This document shows, one piece after another, positions 50,846 through 58,888 of a stretch of 64,000 bases of DNA. The DNA is taken from NCBI GenBank assembly GCA_963703355.1, contig OY969813.1, forward strand, positions 3,348,001-3,412,000. The letters are read 5' to 3'. The DNA comes from Puia sp963703355. GTDB taxonomy: Bacteria > Bacteroidota > Bacteroidia > Chitinophagales > Chitinophagaceae. The notes beneath the pieces are model-generated. The model made no database searches. It worked only from the letters and a program-made list of their open reading frames with translations, and was not told the DNA's origin. The first letter of the stretch is position 1. The number at the start of each line of letters is the position of its first letter. The translations under genes were made by a program, and so were the position numbers.

Positions 50846-53293
50846 ATGAAAGCCTTATCACTAACTGTACTGTTGTCCTTGATCTTACATATTGCGTGGG
50901 CACAATCAACCGGTAACCTAATTACATTGAAGGGTAGTGTTGTAGATTCCACTTCGGGAAAGGCAATGGCTTTTGCCACCCTGGCTGTTCAAAACGCAAA
51001 AACTAAAACGTCTGTAAAGAATTTTCTGTCAAAAGAGGACGGAAGTTTTGAATTTTCCTTATCCGACAGTCTCGACTATTTGTTGGTCATTGCATTTACA
51101 GGATATAACAATAAAATAATTCCCCTAAAAAGAGGAGGATCTGCCGATCTGGGAAAAATAGGATTAGCTCCCACGGGAAAACAAATGAAAGAAGTGACAG
51201 TCGTTGCCGTACGGCCCGTAATAAAAAGGGAACTGGACGGAATCACATATGATGTCAGTGCTGATGCAGAGGCGCCTGTGCTGGACGCCCTGGATATGAT
51301 GCGTAAAGTGCCGTTGCTATCTGTTGATGCTTCCGATAATATTAAATTAAAAGGAAGTGGAAATTACAAAATACTCATCAACGGAAAAGAATCGGCACTG
51401 ATGGCGAAAAACCCATCAGACGTACTGCGTTCAATGCCCGCCACAAATATTGAACGCATTGAAGTAATTACAACGCCACCTGCAAAATATGATGCGGAAG
51501 GACTGGCGGGCATTATCAATATCATTACCAAAAAGAAAATGGATGAGGGATATAACATCGGGGTCAACGGAAGATTGAATTCAGTATGGGGACCTGGCAT
51601 TAATTTGAATGGCACGTATAAGAAAGGTAAGTTTGGTTTGTCGGGATATATGGGATATAATGTTCGTCATTCACAAACAAACAATACGGGAGGCGAGCAG
51701 GACTTCTTTGCCGACAAATCTACACTGATCCAAAACGGAACAAATACCCAGACAGCGCACAATGCTTATGGAAATTTAGAATTGAGTTATGAGTTTGATA
51801 CGCTTAATTTATTAACCGGATCTTTTGAATTTTATTCAGGGAAATTTAGCCAGGACGGAAACCAGCTTACCAGTTCTTATGATAGTAATAACGCCCTTAC
51901 GCAGGCATATCGGCTGATGTCGGATGGCAGCAATCATTTCGGTGGTATGGATGCATCTGTTAATTACCAGATGGGATTCCGAAAAGACAAAAACCGGTTG
52001 CTGACCCTATCCTATAAATACAGTTATTCTCCCAATACACAGAACATCAATAATACGATATCTGATACGGTGAATTTTTATTTGCCTGCCTATTTGCAAA
52101 ATAACCATGCCGGCGACAGAGAACATACCATACAGGTAGATTATGTACATCCGTTTAAAACCGTTAATCTGGAGGCTGGCGCCAAAACCATTCTAAGAAA
52201 TAATTTCAGTGATTTCGAAACGAGCAATTACAATGATATAACCAAAGAATACGAGACAAATCCAGCTCAGACCAACACTTTTAATTATGATCAGAATATA
52301 TACAGTGTATATAATTCTTATTCCGCAAAATGGACCAAGTGGAACGCGAAAGCCGGACTAAGGCTCGAGCACACAACCGTAAACGCGGATTTTGTTTCTT
52401 CTTCAAGTACAGTAAATCAGAATTACAATAATCTTATTCCCTCGCTGTCTGTTCAAAGGAACTTTAAGGGTAGTAATATTTCTCTTGGATATACCGACAG
52501 GATCAGTCGTCCCGGAATCTATCAACTGAATCCTTTTGTTGATGAATCGAACCCTAATTTTATTACAACTGGTAATCCCAATCTTCAACCGGAAATAAAT
52601 CACACGTTCGAACTGAACTACAGCACATTCTCGAAGAATTCCATAACGGCCGGGCTCAGTTATGCTTTTTCGAATAATTCTATTCAGACGGTTACACATT
52701 TGCAAACCGTTAGTTCAGGAAGTCTACAAGACACAACTACCGTAACGACTTATGAAAACCTGGGAAGTAATAAAAGCCTTGGCCTAAATTTAAATATCAA
52801 TTTTACCAGTGTAAAAAATTTAAGTATCAGTTTGAACAGCCAAATAGCGCATGTCTGGCTGAAGGGTACTTATAATGATCAGTTTTACAAGAATGACGGA
52901 TATACGGGAAATGCTTTTCTGAATATGGGATACAAATTTGGGAACGGTTACCGGGTTGGATTTGATGCGGGTTATTTCAGTGGTGACATCAATCTGCAGG
53001 GAAAGACGAGCGCATTCATTTATAATTCATATGTCTTTTCAAAAACTTTCCTGAATAAAAAACTTACCCTGTCTGCGGTAATGAACAATCCTTATAGCCA
53101 GTTCTTTACATTCAGATCCAATACCACTACACCAGATTTCTATCAGACGACGTACAATGACATCTTCTATCGTTCGTTTGCCTTGCGTTTGAATTTCAAA
53201 TTCGGTAAGTTAAACAGCGATATCAAACGTAATCAAATTGGAATTAACAATGACGACAAGAAAGCAGGCAAAACATCAGCCGGAGGACAATAG
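50846..53293 (+). CDS. Outer-membrane beta-barrel receptor of the OMP_b-brl_3 type
   Basis: This 815-residue protein has a signal peptide (LTVLLSLILHIAWAQS) and a carboxypeptidase-regulatory-like domain (GSVVDSTSGKAMAFATLAVQ). A plug follows with LDALDMMRKVPLLSVDASDN, IERIEVITTPPAKYDAEG and GLAGIINIITKKK, and then a large barrel. The family is related to TonB receptors but has its own barrel type; ligands are mostly unknown, with peptides or metals suggested for some. The C-terminal tail after the barrel is charged (RNQIGINNDDKKAGK). No partner lipoprotein follows. Confidence 0.9.
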   Translation: MKALSLTVLLSLILHIAWAQSTGNLITLKGSVVDSTSGKAMAFATLAVQNAKTKTSVKNFLSKEDGSFEFSLSDSLDYLLVIAFTGYNNKIIPLKRGGSADLGKIGLAPTGKQMKEVTVVAVRPVIKRELDGITYDVSADAEAPVLDALDMMRKVPLLSVDASDNIKLKGSGNYKILINGKESALMAKNPSDVLRSMPATNIERIEVITTPPAKYDAEGLAGIINIITKKKMDEGYNIGVNGRLNSVWGPGINLNGTYKKGKFGLSGYMGYNVRHSQTNNTGGEQDFFADKSTLIQNGTNTQTAHNAYGNLELSYEFDTLNLLTGSFEFYSGKFSQDGNQLTSSYDSNNALTQAYRLMSDGSNHFGGMDASVNYQMGFRKDKNRLLTLSYKYSYSPNTQNINNTISDTVNFYLPAYLQNNHAGDREHTIQVDYVHPFKTVNLEAGAKTILRNNFSDFETSNYNDITKEYETNPAQTNTFNYDQNIYSVYNSYSAKWTKWNAKAGLRLEHTTVNADFVSSSSTVNQNYNNLIPSLSVQRNFKGSNISLGYTDRISRPGIYQLNPFVDESNPNFITTGNPNLQPEINHTFELNYSTFSKNSITAGLSYAFSNNSIQTVTHLQTVSSGSLQDTTTVTTYENLGSNKSLGLNLNINFTSVKNLSISLNSQIAHVWLKGTYNDQFYKNDGYTGNAFLNMGYKFGNGYRVGFDAGYFSGDINLQGKTSAFIYNSYVFSKTFLNKKLTLSAVMNNPYSQFFTFRSNTTTPDFYQTTYNDIFYRSFALRLNFKFGKLNSDIKRNQIGINNDDKKAGKTSAGGQ

Positions 53294-53319
53294 ATTGAAG
53301 ATTTTATTTTCGCGCGTAT

Positions 53320-55023
53320 TCAGATAGGTTTTCTTGGACTTATTTCGATGAGACTCATTGAATCTACCGCTTTTGCACGGGTATTGAGATTGATGAATGT
53401 GCCGGTTAATCTGGTGATATGAAAATGGGGGAACGACCTAATCTCCTGCACCGTAAATCCATCATTTTTCAGAGAGTCTATCTCCTTCCGGGGGCTGAAT
53501 ACGATCAGTTTCTTTCTGATTGAATCGAGATCAGACATCTTCAATTGTAATACAGGCTGTTTTGAATAAAACTCGAACGCATACTCCGCGGATATCTCGC
53601 TCAATGTATAAACGGGGGAACTTTGATTATTCTTATTTATAAAATCAGCGGCCTGAATACCAGACTCATACTTGAATAAATCGGGGTACACCAAACAATT
53701 CAGAAATAAATTTACGACAAGAACAAGTGAGAACGACCTGCCAATAATATTTTCCAACTTATTTCCGGGGAACAAGTTAGGGATGACTATTGCCAATACC
53801 AATATTGAGAAGACTATAAATGGCGACTGCGGCAGTCCAAATACGATTGCCAGTATCATGCAGCCCAGCATCAGAAGTACGTACAAAATATTCTGGCAAT
53901 ATAAAATGATGCTTTGATAAATTCCCGGTACAAGTTTTAACACATATTCTGCAACTATTATGGAAAGAAATGGGTACAGAAAATTGAGATAGTGGGGTAA
54001 TTGAAAGCGCGAAAGCGAAAATAAAACAAAGCCCGTTAAAAATATTCCGGAACAAATATAATCTCGGGAAGATTCAATATTCCGCTTTTTTATTTTCCTG
54101 ATTTTTTCAATTACCAAAAGAATAACCAAAGGAGACCAGGGAAGAAAGGCCCACAACATAGTGTGTATGTAGAAAAAAGGATCTCCCTTGCCTTTTATTG
54201 GTCCGGTATTAAAAAAACGTCCAAACTGACTATCCCAAAAAAAGAAACGAATACCGGAAACATGGGTAGTTCCGAATACTATTTTTTCAGGATGTTTGTC
54301 AAACTGAATATACAGGCAAATAAGTTCGGGTAATATAAATACCATCAAAAGAAATACTGCGATCCACCACCTGATCTTCAGGAATTCTTTCCAGTCTTTT
54401 TTGGCAATCCATTCAATGAAAAAACCTCCAAAAACAATTGCCGGGATAAATATACCCTTGGTCATAGTGGCCATTGCGAGACAACATGAGCCGGGTATAA
54501 TAAAAATCCACTTATTCTCTTTGTACGTTCTATAGTAGTAATACGCTGCTGCAATGACGAGTCCTGTCAGATAAGGTTCTGCGCGTACGTCGTTATTCGA
54601 AATGATCAGGTGTTCAACCGTAAGATAAATGAGAAAGGATAGTCGGGCCACAACTATATTATTGGAAATCATTTTTGCAAAAGCATACGTAAAGTAGCCA
54701 CCACCAAACCAGAAAATGAATGCAGGGAATTTATACGCAAAACTATTTATACCAAACAATTTAAAACTGAGGGCGGTTATCCAGAATGGGAAATGGGGTT
54801 TATCGAGCCAGTCAATTCCCTGCACCCTGAGATTTACGTAGTCTCCGGATAAAACCATGTTCTTGGAGATCGTAGCATATAGTGCACCATCGGGTTCTAT
54901 TATGGGAAGTAATAATCCGGTGGCATTAACCAAAATACCGGCGGCTGCCAGCAGATAAAACCATTTATTGAGCCAAACATTCCATTGTTGAACTGCCGTT
55001 GAACTTTCTAGCGGAATTTTCAT
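53320..55023 (-). CDS. GT39-type (ArnT/PMT-like) integral membrane glycosyltransferase
   Basis: The 567-residue protein has about a dozen hydrophobic helices and the GT-C signature near the start: LLPIIEPDGALYATISKNM with the acidic pair, followed by LRVQGIDWLDKPHFPFWITA. The soluble C-terminal tail (~90 residues) is typical. It would transfer a sugar from a polyprenyl-phosphate carrier to lipid or protein at the outer face of the membrane. It follows the PAP2 phosphatase gene by 16 bases; PAP2 enzymes recycle the polyprenyl carrier or modify lipid phosphates, so the pair may act on the same lipid-linked pathway. Confidence 0.9.
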   Translation of the reverse strand: MKIPLESSTAVQQWNVWLNKWFYLLAAAGILVNATGLLLPIIEPDGALYATISKNMVLSGDYVNLRVQGIDWLDKPHFPFWITALSFKLFGINSFAYKFPAFIFWFGGGYFTYAFAKMISNNIVVARLSFLIYLTVEHLIISNNDVRAEPYLTGLVIAAAYYYYRTYKENKWIFIIPGSCCLAMATMTKGIFIPAIVFGGFFIEWIAKKDWKEFLKIRWWIAVFLLMVFILPELICLYIQFDKHPEKIVFGTTHVSGIRFFFWDSQFGRFFNTGPIKGKGDPFFYIHTMLWAFLPWSPLVILLVIEKIRKIKKRNIESSRDYICSGIFLTGFVLFSLSRFQLPHYLNFLYPFLSIIVAEYVLKLVPGIYQSIILYCQNILYVLLMLGCMILAIVFGLPQSPFIVFSILVLAIVIPNLFPGNKLENIIGRSFSLVLVVNLFLNCLVYPDLFKYESGIQAADFINKNNQSSPVYTLSEISAEYAFEFYSKQPVLQLKMSDLDSIRKKLIVFSPRKEIDSLKNDGFTVQEIRSFPHFHITRLTGTFINLNTRAKAVDSMSLIEISPRKPI

Positions 55024-55039
55024 TTCGACTTTTAAGTGT

Positions 55040-55648
55040 CTATGGCAAACTTAGGGAAGAATTTCCTGACTGATTTGGCGACTTTTTATTTTCCCAATAT
55101 TTGAAAAATTTTGCAACTACCAGTCCGATTAAAATCCCGAATATCGCGCCGCCGGTAACGTCCAGCGGGAAATGGACGCCCACGTACACCTGTGCGAAGG
55201 AAATAAGTGCAGCCCAAACCCAAAGTAATGACCATTTGCTGCCAGTGATTAACCGAATGGAATAGAACCAGAATGTTGCCAATCCGAAATGATTGGAAGC
55301 GTGTGAAGAAGGAAAGGAATATTTACCTCCACAGCCAACGATACCGCGGACTCTAGATGCAGTTTCCGTGTCATAACATGGCCGAAGTCGTTCAAATAAA
55401 GGTTTGAAGATATGGGCACTGCTAAAATCTGTAATGACTACGCAAATAATGGTACAACAGATGAACTTTAGAGCCGTAGATTTTTCGCGCCGCAGTACCC
55501 AATAGAGCATATATATGTAGAAAGGAATCCATGTGTAAGGATTACGGACTGCGAGCATAATGCCGTCCAGCCATTTTGCCGTTAGGTGCGCCTGAACAAA
55601 AACGAACGCCTGCTTATCAATATGTATCAGCCAATCAATGAACTGCAT
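55040..55648 (-). CDS. PAP2-family membrane phosphatase
   Basis: The 202-residue protein has five to six helices. The three phosphatase motifs are present: KPLFERLRPCYD (K-x6-RP), FPSSHASNHFG (PSxH with the acid-base His), and AQVYVGVHFPLDVTGG (the nucleophile His, with the usual SR replaced by AQ). It removes phosphate from lipid phosphates such as undecaprenyl diphosphate or lipid A. It is first in a leftward pair with the GT39 enzyme. Confidence 0.9.
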   Translation of the reverse strand: MQFIDWLIHIDKQAFVFVQAHLTAKWLDGIMLAVRNPYTWIPFYIYMLYWVLRREKSTALKFICCTIICVVITDFSSAHIFKPLFERLRPCYDTETASRVRGIVGCGGKYSFPSSHASNHFGLATFWFYSIRLITGSKWSLLWVWAALISFAQVYVGVHFPLDVTGGAIFGILIGLVVAKFFKYWENKKSPNQSGNSSLSLP

Positions 55649-55781
55649 TCCACGTGCTTTTTGTAAATTTAGTTGTCACGGATGACGCGGTTTTTGCCAT
55701 AATACAATATATTTAGTATTGAGCCGCCTTTAACCTTTCAACCGGGGCGATCATATTCTGATAATTCCTTAAAATAGTCAT

Positions 55782-56888
55782 ATGCCAATTTTCATGGACA
55801 GGCATGATGTATCAGAAACGGTTACTGCTGAAACCATTGCCAAATTACACCAGGAAGATCTAAAGGTACAGCGGGAATTTGAATGCAGGGGGTTAACCTA
55901 CTGGTTTGACGACAAAAGAAAAACTGCATTCTGTCTGATAGAAGCACCCGACGCAAATGCGATTAAAGAAATGCATAATCGCGCTCATGGTGATGTGCCT
56001 CACAGTATTATTGAAGTTGAATCCAGCATCGTTGAATCTTTCCTGGGTAGAATTGAGGACCCTAAAAAAGCGAAAGATACCGAGCTCAACATTATAAATG
56101 ATCCTGCATTCAGGATAATAATGATCGTCACGATCAATCGTATAACTACAGCTCAAAATCCTTCTCCAAAATTTTCATCCTTAGCGAAAACTTTTAATCC
56201 CGCCATTCGAAAGATTCTCAAAATGCATGAGGGTAATCGTGTGAAGGAGAATGATTCCTATTACCTCGTTTCTTTCAGATCTGTAACCAAAGCTGTTAAA
56301 TCTGCTTTGGAAATTCAATTGCTGGGGAAAGAATTTAATAAGAATTATCCGAAAGAGAAGATCAGTTTGAAATTGGGGCTAAGCGCAGGCGTGCCCGTAA
56401 CAAAGAAGCAACTTCTTTTCGAGGAAACTATTAAACTGGCGGAACGTATGTGCGAAATTGTAGAAGGTGAAATTATTGTTTCTGCAGAAGTTAAAGATTT
56501 ATATAAAAGTGAAAATGGGAATAATTTCGTTAAGGGAAAATTCATCAACTCCCTTTCACAGGCTGACGAAAAATTTTTAAACCTCCTGATGGACTATTTC
56601 GATAAATCCTGGAGTGATACACATCTCAAGGTTGATAGTCTGAGTAAACCTTTGAATTGCAGTAAAACGCAGTTGTATAGAAAGATGGTCTCGCTAACCG
56701 GACTGTCACCCAACGCATTTGTCCAGGAGTACAGATTAAAAAATGCACTCAGGCTATTAAATAAAAACATAGGAAACATTTCAGAAATCGCTTTTGAGTC
56801 AGGCTTTAGCAGTCCTTCTTATTTTTCTAAATGTTTTAAAAAGAAGTTTGGCCTTTTACCAGCTACCTACCTTAATTCCCTTCAATAG
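55782..56888 (+). CDS. AraC-type regulator with DUF4242 and nucleotidyl-cyclase-like domains
   Basis: The 368-residue protein reads in three parts. Residues ~1-90 are a DUF4242-like ferredoxin fold (MPIFMDRHDV, LTYWFDDKRKTAFCLIEAPD, NRAHGDVPHSIIEVE). Residues ~105-250 resemble a class III cyclase fold that has lost catalytic residues (YYLVSFRSVTKAVKSALEIQ, LKLGLSAGVPV, FEETIKLAERMCEIVEGEII). Residues ~265-368 are an AraC HTH pair with CSKTQLYRKMVSLTG and ISEIAFESGFSSPSYFSKCF. It is probably a DNA-binding sensor. The secreted DUF4242 gene 109 bases downstream is a candidate target. No membrane helix is present. Confidence 0.85.
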   Translation: MPIFMDRHDVSETVTAETIAKLHQEDLKVQREFECRGLTYWFDDKRKTAFCLIEAPDANAIKEMHNRAHGDVPHSIIEVESSIVESFLGRIEDPKKAKDTELNIINDPAFRIIMIVTINRITTAQNPSPKFSSLAKTFNPAIRKILKMHEGNRVKENDSYYLVSFRSVTKAVKSALEIQLLGKEFNKNYPKEKISLKLGLSAGVPVTKKQLLFEETIKLAERMCEIVEGEIIVSAEVKDLYKSENGNNFVKGKFINSLSQADEKFLNLLMDYFDKSWSDTHLKVDSLSKPLNCSKTQLYRKMVSLTGLSPNAFVQEYRLKNALRLLNKNIGNISEIAFESGFSSPSYFSKCFKKKFGLLPATYLNSLQ

Positions 56889-56997
56889 ATTGAAATTCCT
56901 TTTGGTTGAATTTTACCATTATTTGGTTGATTTGTTATAGTCATGGGTAAATGTGTAGTCTATATTTACTTATTCCTAAAAACAAAAAAATTATTTT

Positions 56998-57384
56998 ATG
57001 AAACAGATTACAAAACAACTTGGATTGGTTATGGCGATCGTACTATTTACAGGTTTTGCTTCCATGGCTCAAAGTGCAACCGTTGTACCAGTAAGCCAGA
57101 AGACAAACGCATTGAAAACCTATGTTATTGAAAGAGACATTCCCGGTGCAGGAAAATTCAGTCCTGAAAAATTGAAAAGCATTTCACAAACATCCTGCAT
57201 GGTATTGAAGGAAATGGGCCCCAGAATTCAGTGGGATCACAGTTACGTTACTGAGGATAAAATATTTTGCGTTTACAGAGCAGAAAACATAGAATTGGTA
57301 AAGGAACATGCCAAGAAAGGTGGCTTCCCGGCCAATGCTATTTATGAAGTAACAACTGTTATTAGTCCGGCTACAGCTAACTAG
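56998..57384 (+). CDS. Secreted DUF4242 domain protein
   Basis: This 128-residue protein has a signal peptide (LVMAIVLFTGFASMAQS) and a DUF4242-like domain: LKTYVIERDIPGAGKFSPEK, then WDHSYVTEDKIFCVYRAEN and EHAKKGGFPANAIYEVTTVI. The family is often called nickel-binding because of a Streptomyces member; metal binding here is not shown. The preceding regulator carries the same fold at its N-terminus. A strong terminator follows 13 bases after the stop. Confidence 0.88.
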   Translation: MKQITKQLGLVMAIVLFTGFASMAQSATVVPVSQKTNALKTYVIERDIPGAGKFSPEKLKSISQTSCMVLKEMGPRIQWDHSYVTEDKIFCVYRAENIELVKEHAKKGGFPANAIYEVTTVISPATAN

Positions 57385-57397
57385 TTTTGTAGTCTTT

Positions 57398-57438
57398 AGG
57401 AACCGGGGTAAATCGTTTAACCCCGGTTCCTGTTTTTT
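57398..57438 (+). terminator. Rho-independent terminator after the DUF4242 gene
   Basis: AGGAACCGGGGT (57398-57409) pairs with ACCCCGGTTCCT (57420-57431), giving a perfect 12-bp GC-rich stem; the loop is AAATCGTTTA. TG and six T residues (57433-57438) follow. Confidence 0.92.
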
Positions 57439-57443
57439 ATAAT

Positions 57444-57953
57444 CTATTCAGAAAAATTGTATTTCGTTTCCACTGAAACGCCTTTGGCTATTGTTTGATA
57501 CACCACACAATATCTCTCCGTTAGTTTAGAGAGACTCTCCATTTGATCTGTCGTTGCGTTCGTGTCCAGATTAAAACTAAGGCGGATCGTTCTGAATCCC
57601 ACAGGCGCGTCTTTTGATACACCCAACGTTCCCCTGAAATCGAGATCTCCTTCAGCCTTTACAGTTCCATTTTTTATTTCAATTCCAATTGCAGTAGAAA
57701 CAGCCTGCAAGGTTACACCTGCACATGCTACAAGAGCTTCGAGTAATAAATCTCCGGAGCAGGCAAGAAGACCGGTGCCTCCCGTAGCAGGATGTAATCC
57801 GGCTTCAACAATGGCGCGGCCTGTTTGGACTTTGCAGGATATTCCATCTCCGATTTTTCCTTCAGCCTTCAATGTTATGAGTGCCGATGCAGGTTCCGCT
57901 TTATATTTTTCTTTCAGGGGTGTCTGTAAACTTTTTAATTCGATCGAGTTCAT
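57444..57953 (-). CDS. OsmC/Ohr family protein
   Basis: The protein has 169 residues from this ATG. It has the two-cysteine pattern of OsmC-like thiol peroxidases: the first Cys region LLACSGDLLLEALVACAGVT and the second in LTERYCVVYQTIA. These proteins reduce organic hydroperoxides or related electrophiles. An in-frame TTG at 57959 would add two residues, but the ATG at 57953 lies exactly three bases after a -7 box. The gene is monocistronic, reading toward the terminator of the DUF4242 gene. Confidence 0.9.
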   Translation of the reverse strand: MNSIELKSLQTPLKEKYKAEPASALITLKAEGKIGDGISCKVQTGRAIVEAGLHPATGGTGLLACSGDLLLEALVACAGVTLQAVSTAIGIEIKNGTVKAEGDLDFRGTLGVSKDAPVGFRTIRLSFNLDTNATTDQMESLSKLTERYCVVYQTIAKGVSVETKYNFSE

Positions 57954-57956
57954 ATT

Positions 57957-57987
57957 CAAATTTAATCATGTTAATTCCGGGAGCCAA
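57957..57987 (-). promoter_or_regulatory. Promoter of the OsmC gene, possibly leaderless
   Basis: On the minus strand TTG (57987-57985), a 20-base spacer and TAAATTTG (57964-57957) give a perfect Bacteroidota promoter. Only three bases (AAT) separate the -7 box from the ATG at 57953. Confidence 0.6.
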
Positions 57988-58087
57988 TTATTTTCCCTCA
58001 GAAAAATGAAACATGAGTCAGTATCGGGAAAGACTGATAAAATTAATTAGATTGTCAGTATCGTAGCAACCGCTTAAAAAATACATC

Positions 58088-58876
58088 ATGAAAAAGAAGA
58101 CTATCGTATTTATTCACGGATTATGGATTCACTCCAGTTCATGGCAACCCTGGATGGATTTATTTCAACAACATGGTTATGAAACCATCAATCCACCGTG
58201 GCCCGGAGATTCTCCCACTGTTGGAGAATGTCGTGCAAATGCACAAGCGATCGCAAACAGGGGAGTTGTGGAGATAGCAAATAGTTACGCCAAGGTGATC
58301 GCTTCTCTGGCCGAGCCGCCCATTGTTATCGGGCATTCTTTCGGCGGACTGTTAACACAGGTGATTTTGGGACGTGGTATTGCTGCGGCTGGTATCGCTA
58401 TTGATCCGGCGCCTTTGAAGGGTGTATGGCAATTGCCTTTTTCAGCCCTTAAGGCGTCCTTACCAGTGCTTGGCAATCCTTTCAATTTAAAAAAAGCAGT
58501 TTCTCTCAGTTTTAATCAATTCAGGTATGGCTTTGCCAATGAAATTCCTTTGGATGAAGCAGAAGAACTTTACGACAGATGGACGATCCCGGCACCATGT
58601 CGCCCGCTTTTCCAGGCTGCATTTGCAACGGTAGCGGGTTCTGAAACAAAAGTTGACACAGCAAATAGTTCGAGGGGACCTTTGCTGATTACCGGTGGAG
58701 AAAAAGACCATATTGCTCCACCGATTCTCGGAAGAGCTTCAGCAGGGAAATACAATTCCTCCGTGGTTACCGATTTCAAACTATTTGATGGCCGTGGCCA
58801 TTCATTGATTGTAGATCATGGCTGGAAAGAAGTGGCGGAATTTTCACTAAATTGGATTCGTGAGCATGGGTTCTAG
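58088..58876 (+). CDS. Alpha/beta hydrolase
   Basis: The 262-residue cytosolic protein has a canonical hydrolase fold: TIVFIHGLWIHSSSWQPWM with the oxyanion-hole HG, VIGHSFGGLLTQVIL with the nucleophile Ser, LLITGGEKDHIAPP with the acid, and FDGRGHSLIVDHGW with the catalytic His. Substrate unknown; short-chain esters or similar are typical. It starts a rightward cluster with the DUF1553 gene 12 bases downstream, suggesting cotranscription. Confidence 0.88.
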   Translation: MKKKTIVFIHGLWIHSSSWQPWMDLFQQHGYETINPPWPGDSPTVGECRANAQAIANRGVVEIANSYAKVIASLAEPPIVIGHSFGGLLTQVILGRGIAAAGIAIDPAPLKGVWQLPFSALKASLPVLGNPFNLKKAVSLSFNQFRYGFANEIPLDEAEELYDRWTIPAPCRPLFQAAFATVAGSETKVDTANSSRGPLLITGGEKDHIAPPILGRASAGKYNSSVVTDFKLFDGRGHSLIVDHGWKEVAEFSLNWIREHGF

Positions 58877-58888
58877 TCTGGGTTTCAT

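Noticed and set aside
53320..55648. GT39 plus PAP2 pair as a complete lipid A modification operon
   Set aside because: Both genes are general families; no carrier synthase or flippase is next to them, so the pathway cannot be named.
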